Source: HOT-345 sp963531535
GTDB lineage: Bacteria > Patescibacteriota > Gracilibacteria > Absconditabacterales > Absconditicoccaceae
Assembly: GCA_963531535.1 (NCBI GenBank)
Contig: CAUSGX010000023.1
Location: 1-7,384, forward strand
DNA length: 7,384 nucleotides
Direction of reading: 5' to 3'
Shown here: positions 5,508 to 7,384 of the stretch, piece by piece
How positions within the stretch are numbered: the first letter of the stretch is position 1
Layout of the letters: each line of letters begins with the position of its first letter
Position numbers and translations under genes: made by a program
Notes under the pieces: model-generated
Database searches by the model: none
Told to the model about the DNA's origin: nothing
Seen by the model: only the letters and a program-made list of their open reading frames with translations

Positions 5508-7304
5508 ATGGCAATTAGAAATATCGCAATTATCGCCCATGTGGATCATGGAAAGACTTCACTTGTAGACCAGCTCTTGAGGCAGTCTGGAACCCTCAAA
5601 AAAATGGAAGAGCAAGACCTTGTTATGGACAATAACGATCAGGAAAGGGAGAGAGGAATCACCATTTATGCCAAAAATACCGCGATTGAATACCAAGGTG
5701 AGAGGATCAATATCGTAGATACCCCAGGGCATGCGGATTTTTGAAGCGAGGTAGAGAGAGTATTGAGAATGGTAGATTCTGTAATCCTCGTAGTAGATGC
5801 ATATGAAGGTCCTATGCCACAGACCAAATTTGTGCTTAAAAAGAGTCTAGAACTCTGACTCAAACCGATGGTCGTGCTTAATAAAATTGATAAACCAGCG
5901 GCAAGACCTGACCGAGTGATTGATCAGCTTTTTGATCTGTTTATTTTGCTTGGGGCGAGCGATGAGCAGGCGGATTTTCCGATTATTTATGCGAGCGCAA
6001 AAAATGGCTATGCGATGAAAAATCTCACTGATGAAGCGAAGGATTTGACTCCACTTTTTGATGCGATCTTGGAAAATGTGGCTCCAGCAGCTGAGAAATC
6101 TGATCTTCCTTTCTGTATGCAGGTTGCAAACCTTGGATATGATGATTATTTAGGAAGACTTGGAGTAGGGCGTGTATATCAGGGAACTTTGAACGCAGGA
6201 AGCCAGGTATCCATTATTGGAAATGATGGACAAAAAAGAACTGGAAAGATTGCGCATATTTTTAGAACGCTCGGACTCCAGAGGATTGAGATTCCTCAGG
6301 CAGAGTGTGGAGATATCGTGACCATCAGCGGAATCCCAAATATTTTCGTGGGAGAGACGATTGGAGTAGGGGAGTTTGAGGCGATGCCGACAATTGCCAT
6401 TGATGAGCCGACCTTGAGTATGGAGTTTTTGGTGAATGATAGCCCGTTTGCTGGGAAAGATGGGAAATATATGACGACCAGAAATATGGCAGAAAGACTA
6501 GAAAAAGAAGCTGAAACCAATGTCGGTTTGAAAGTGGAAATGGTGGAAGGAAAATTCATCGTATCAGGAAGAGGAGAACTTCACCTTGGAGTATTGATTG
6601 AAGCGATCAGAAGAGAAGGTTGGGAACTGCAAGTATGAGCGCCTCAGGTGATTTATAAAGAAGAAAACGGACAAAAGCTTGAACCAATGGAAAACCTTGT
6701 CGTTAGCGTGGAAGATGGGCTTTCTGGAACGGTGATTGATATGCTCGCACCTCGTAAAGGACTCATGCAAAATATGAGCTCAGAAAACGGACTTACAACC
6801 ATGGAATTTATCATCCCAACCAGAGGTCTTCTCGGATTCCGTGGAGAATTTATCCTTGCGACGAAGGGAGAATGAATTATGTATTCAGCTTTTTCTCACT
6901 ATGAACCATTTAAATGAGAAATCGTAAAGAGACAAGTCTGATCTATGATTTCGTCTGCCACTGGACAAGCAATGATGTATGGAATCTTCAAACTCCAGGA
7001 GAGAGGACCAATCTTCGTAGACCCAGCTCAGCCAATCTATGAGGGAATGATCGTAGGGGAGCATTTGAAAGGAGGAGATATGACCGTAAACCTCACCATC
7101 AACAAACAAATGAACAATGTCCGCAACTCTGGAAATGATGAAGCGATGAGAATTGATCCAATCGTGCATTTGTCTTTGGAACAGGCAATGGGCTATATTG
7201 GGCTAGATGAACTCGTTGAGATCACGCCAAAGGCGATTAGAATTAGAAAGAAGTATTTGACCGAGTCTGCGAGGACGATTGCAAGGAAGCAGGGGTTGAT
7301 TTAG
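5508..7304 (+). CDS. typA: TypA/BipA, ribosome-binding translational GTPase
   Basis: 598 residues, normal for the family. TypA is an EF-G-like GTPase that binds the ribosome and supports 50S assembly and stress adaptation. G1 is AHVDHGKT (10-17), switch I has ERERGITI near 49, G3 is DTPGHADFG (71-79) and G4 is NKID (125-128). They are followed by the beta-barrel domain, the EF-G-like SGRGELHLGVL near 355, and the TypA-specific C-terminal domain ending TPKAIRIRKKYLTE. Six UGA codons (5742, 5856, 6636, 6873, 6915, 6939) encode Gly79, 117, 377, 456, 470 and 478. Five align with glycines in E. coli TypA as I recall it (FGGEVERV, GLKP, GTGLLYS, PGEVG and NGVLIS contexts); the sixth aligns with Ser. 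GGN supplies the other 51 Gly, so UGA is rare here. The start is ATG with no Shine-Dalgarno; MAIRNIAIIAHVDHG matches the family N-terminus. The stop is TAG. Confidence 0.97.
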
Positions 7305-7339
7305 GGGATAGGTAAAGAATAATCTCTTCTCTTTTATAT

Positions 7340-7384
7340 ATGTTCTCTTTGAAAAATTTCGGAATAGAGCATTTATTTTTATCT
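7340..7384 (+). CDS. Possible 5' end of a downstream gene
   Basis: An ATG 35 nt after the typA stop opens a frame, MFSLKNFGIEHLFLS, still open at the window edge. Fifteen codons are too few to identify anything. A/T-rich TTTTATATATG precedes it, with no Shine-Dalgarno. No terminator is visible after typA. This is a tentative entry. Confidence 0.3.
   Translation, partial: MFSLKNFGIEHLFLS

Noticed and set aside
5508..7304. typA read as a pseudogene with internal stops
   Set aside because: All six interruptions are UGA, at least five at family glycine positions, with no frameshift and normal full length. Recoding explains all of them, as it does in four other genes.
451..7304. UGA read as tryptophan (code 4)
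   Set aside because: UGA positions are family glycines (Walker A, PP-loop, GGPFGA), while Trp residues in rarA, typA, guaD and murL are UGG.
1..7384. tRNA genes (including tRNA-Gly UCA), CRISPR arrays, transposases
   Set aside because: I found no cloverleaf with a GTTCRANYC T-loop, no regularly spaced repeats and no transposase motifs in either strand.

Overview
This window comes from a bacterium that reads UGA as glycine (genetic code 25), which points to the Absconditabacteria (SR1) / Gracilibacteria branch of the candidate phyla radiation. Read with the standard code, every long gene appears broken. With UGA = Gly, five full-length genes and one edge-truncated gene appear, containing 39 in-frame UGA codons. 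Many fall on invariant glycines: the MurL PP-loop, the RarA Walker A motif, GuaD GGPFG and TypA HADFG. All stops used are TAA or TAG, and tryptophan stays UGG. I cannot tell SR1 from Gracilibacteria from this sequence alone.

Layout. 1-276 (minus): truncated unknown acidic protein with the only clear Shine-Dalgarno in the window. 277-450: consensus promoter and a hairpin. 451-1770 (minus): murL, UDP-MurNAc-L-Ala-L-Glu epimerase. 1786-2256 (minus): guaD, guanine deaminase, transcribed just ahead of murL with a 15-nt gap. 2257-2702: intergenic, with two REP-like hairpins, a palindrome, an A/T-only hairpin and a plus-strand promoter. 2703-3599 (plus): AT-rich unknown protein with a possible transglutaminase-like Cys-His-Asp triad. 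3596-3946 (minus): a C-terminal half of PduL phosphotransacylase with no ATG/GTG start. 3947-5167 (minus): rarA, an AAA+ ATPase acting at stalled replication forks. 5168-5507: intergenic, with two plus-strand promoters, a strong terminator closing a possible small RNA, and a second hairpin just before typA. 5508-7304 (plus): typA/bipA, a translational GTPase. 7305-7384: little, possibly the first codons of another gene.

The genes are housekeeping functions from unrelated pathways: cell-wall precursor synthesis, purine salvage, fork maintenance and ribosome-associated GTPase. Only guaD-murL, and rarA followed by the pduL remnant, look co-transcribed. The most unusual points are the recoding itself and its uneven use (UGA is about 10% of Gly codons in typA but about 60% in rarA and the unknown plus-strand gene), MurL in this lineage, the half PduL gene fused in frame behind the rarA stop, and a recurring A7TCTGA word, three of whose four exact copies lie 25-31 nt before start codons. 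No tRNA, rRNA, CRISPR array or transposase was seen.
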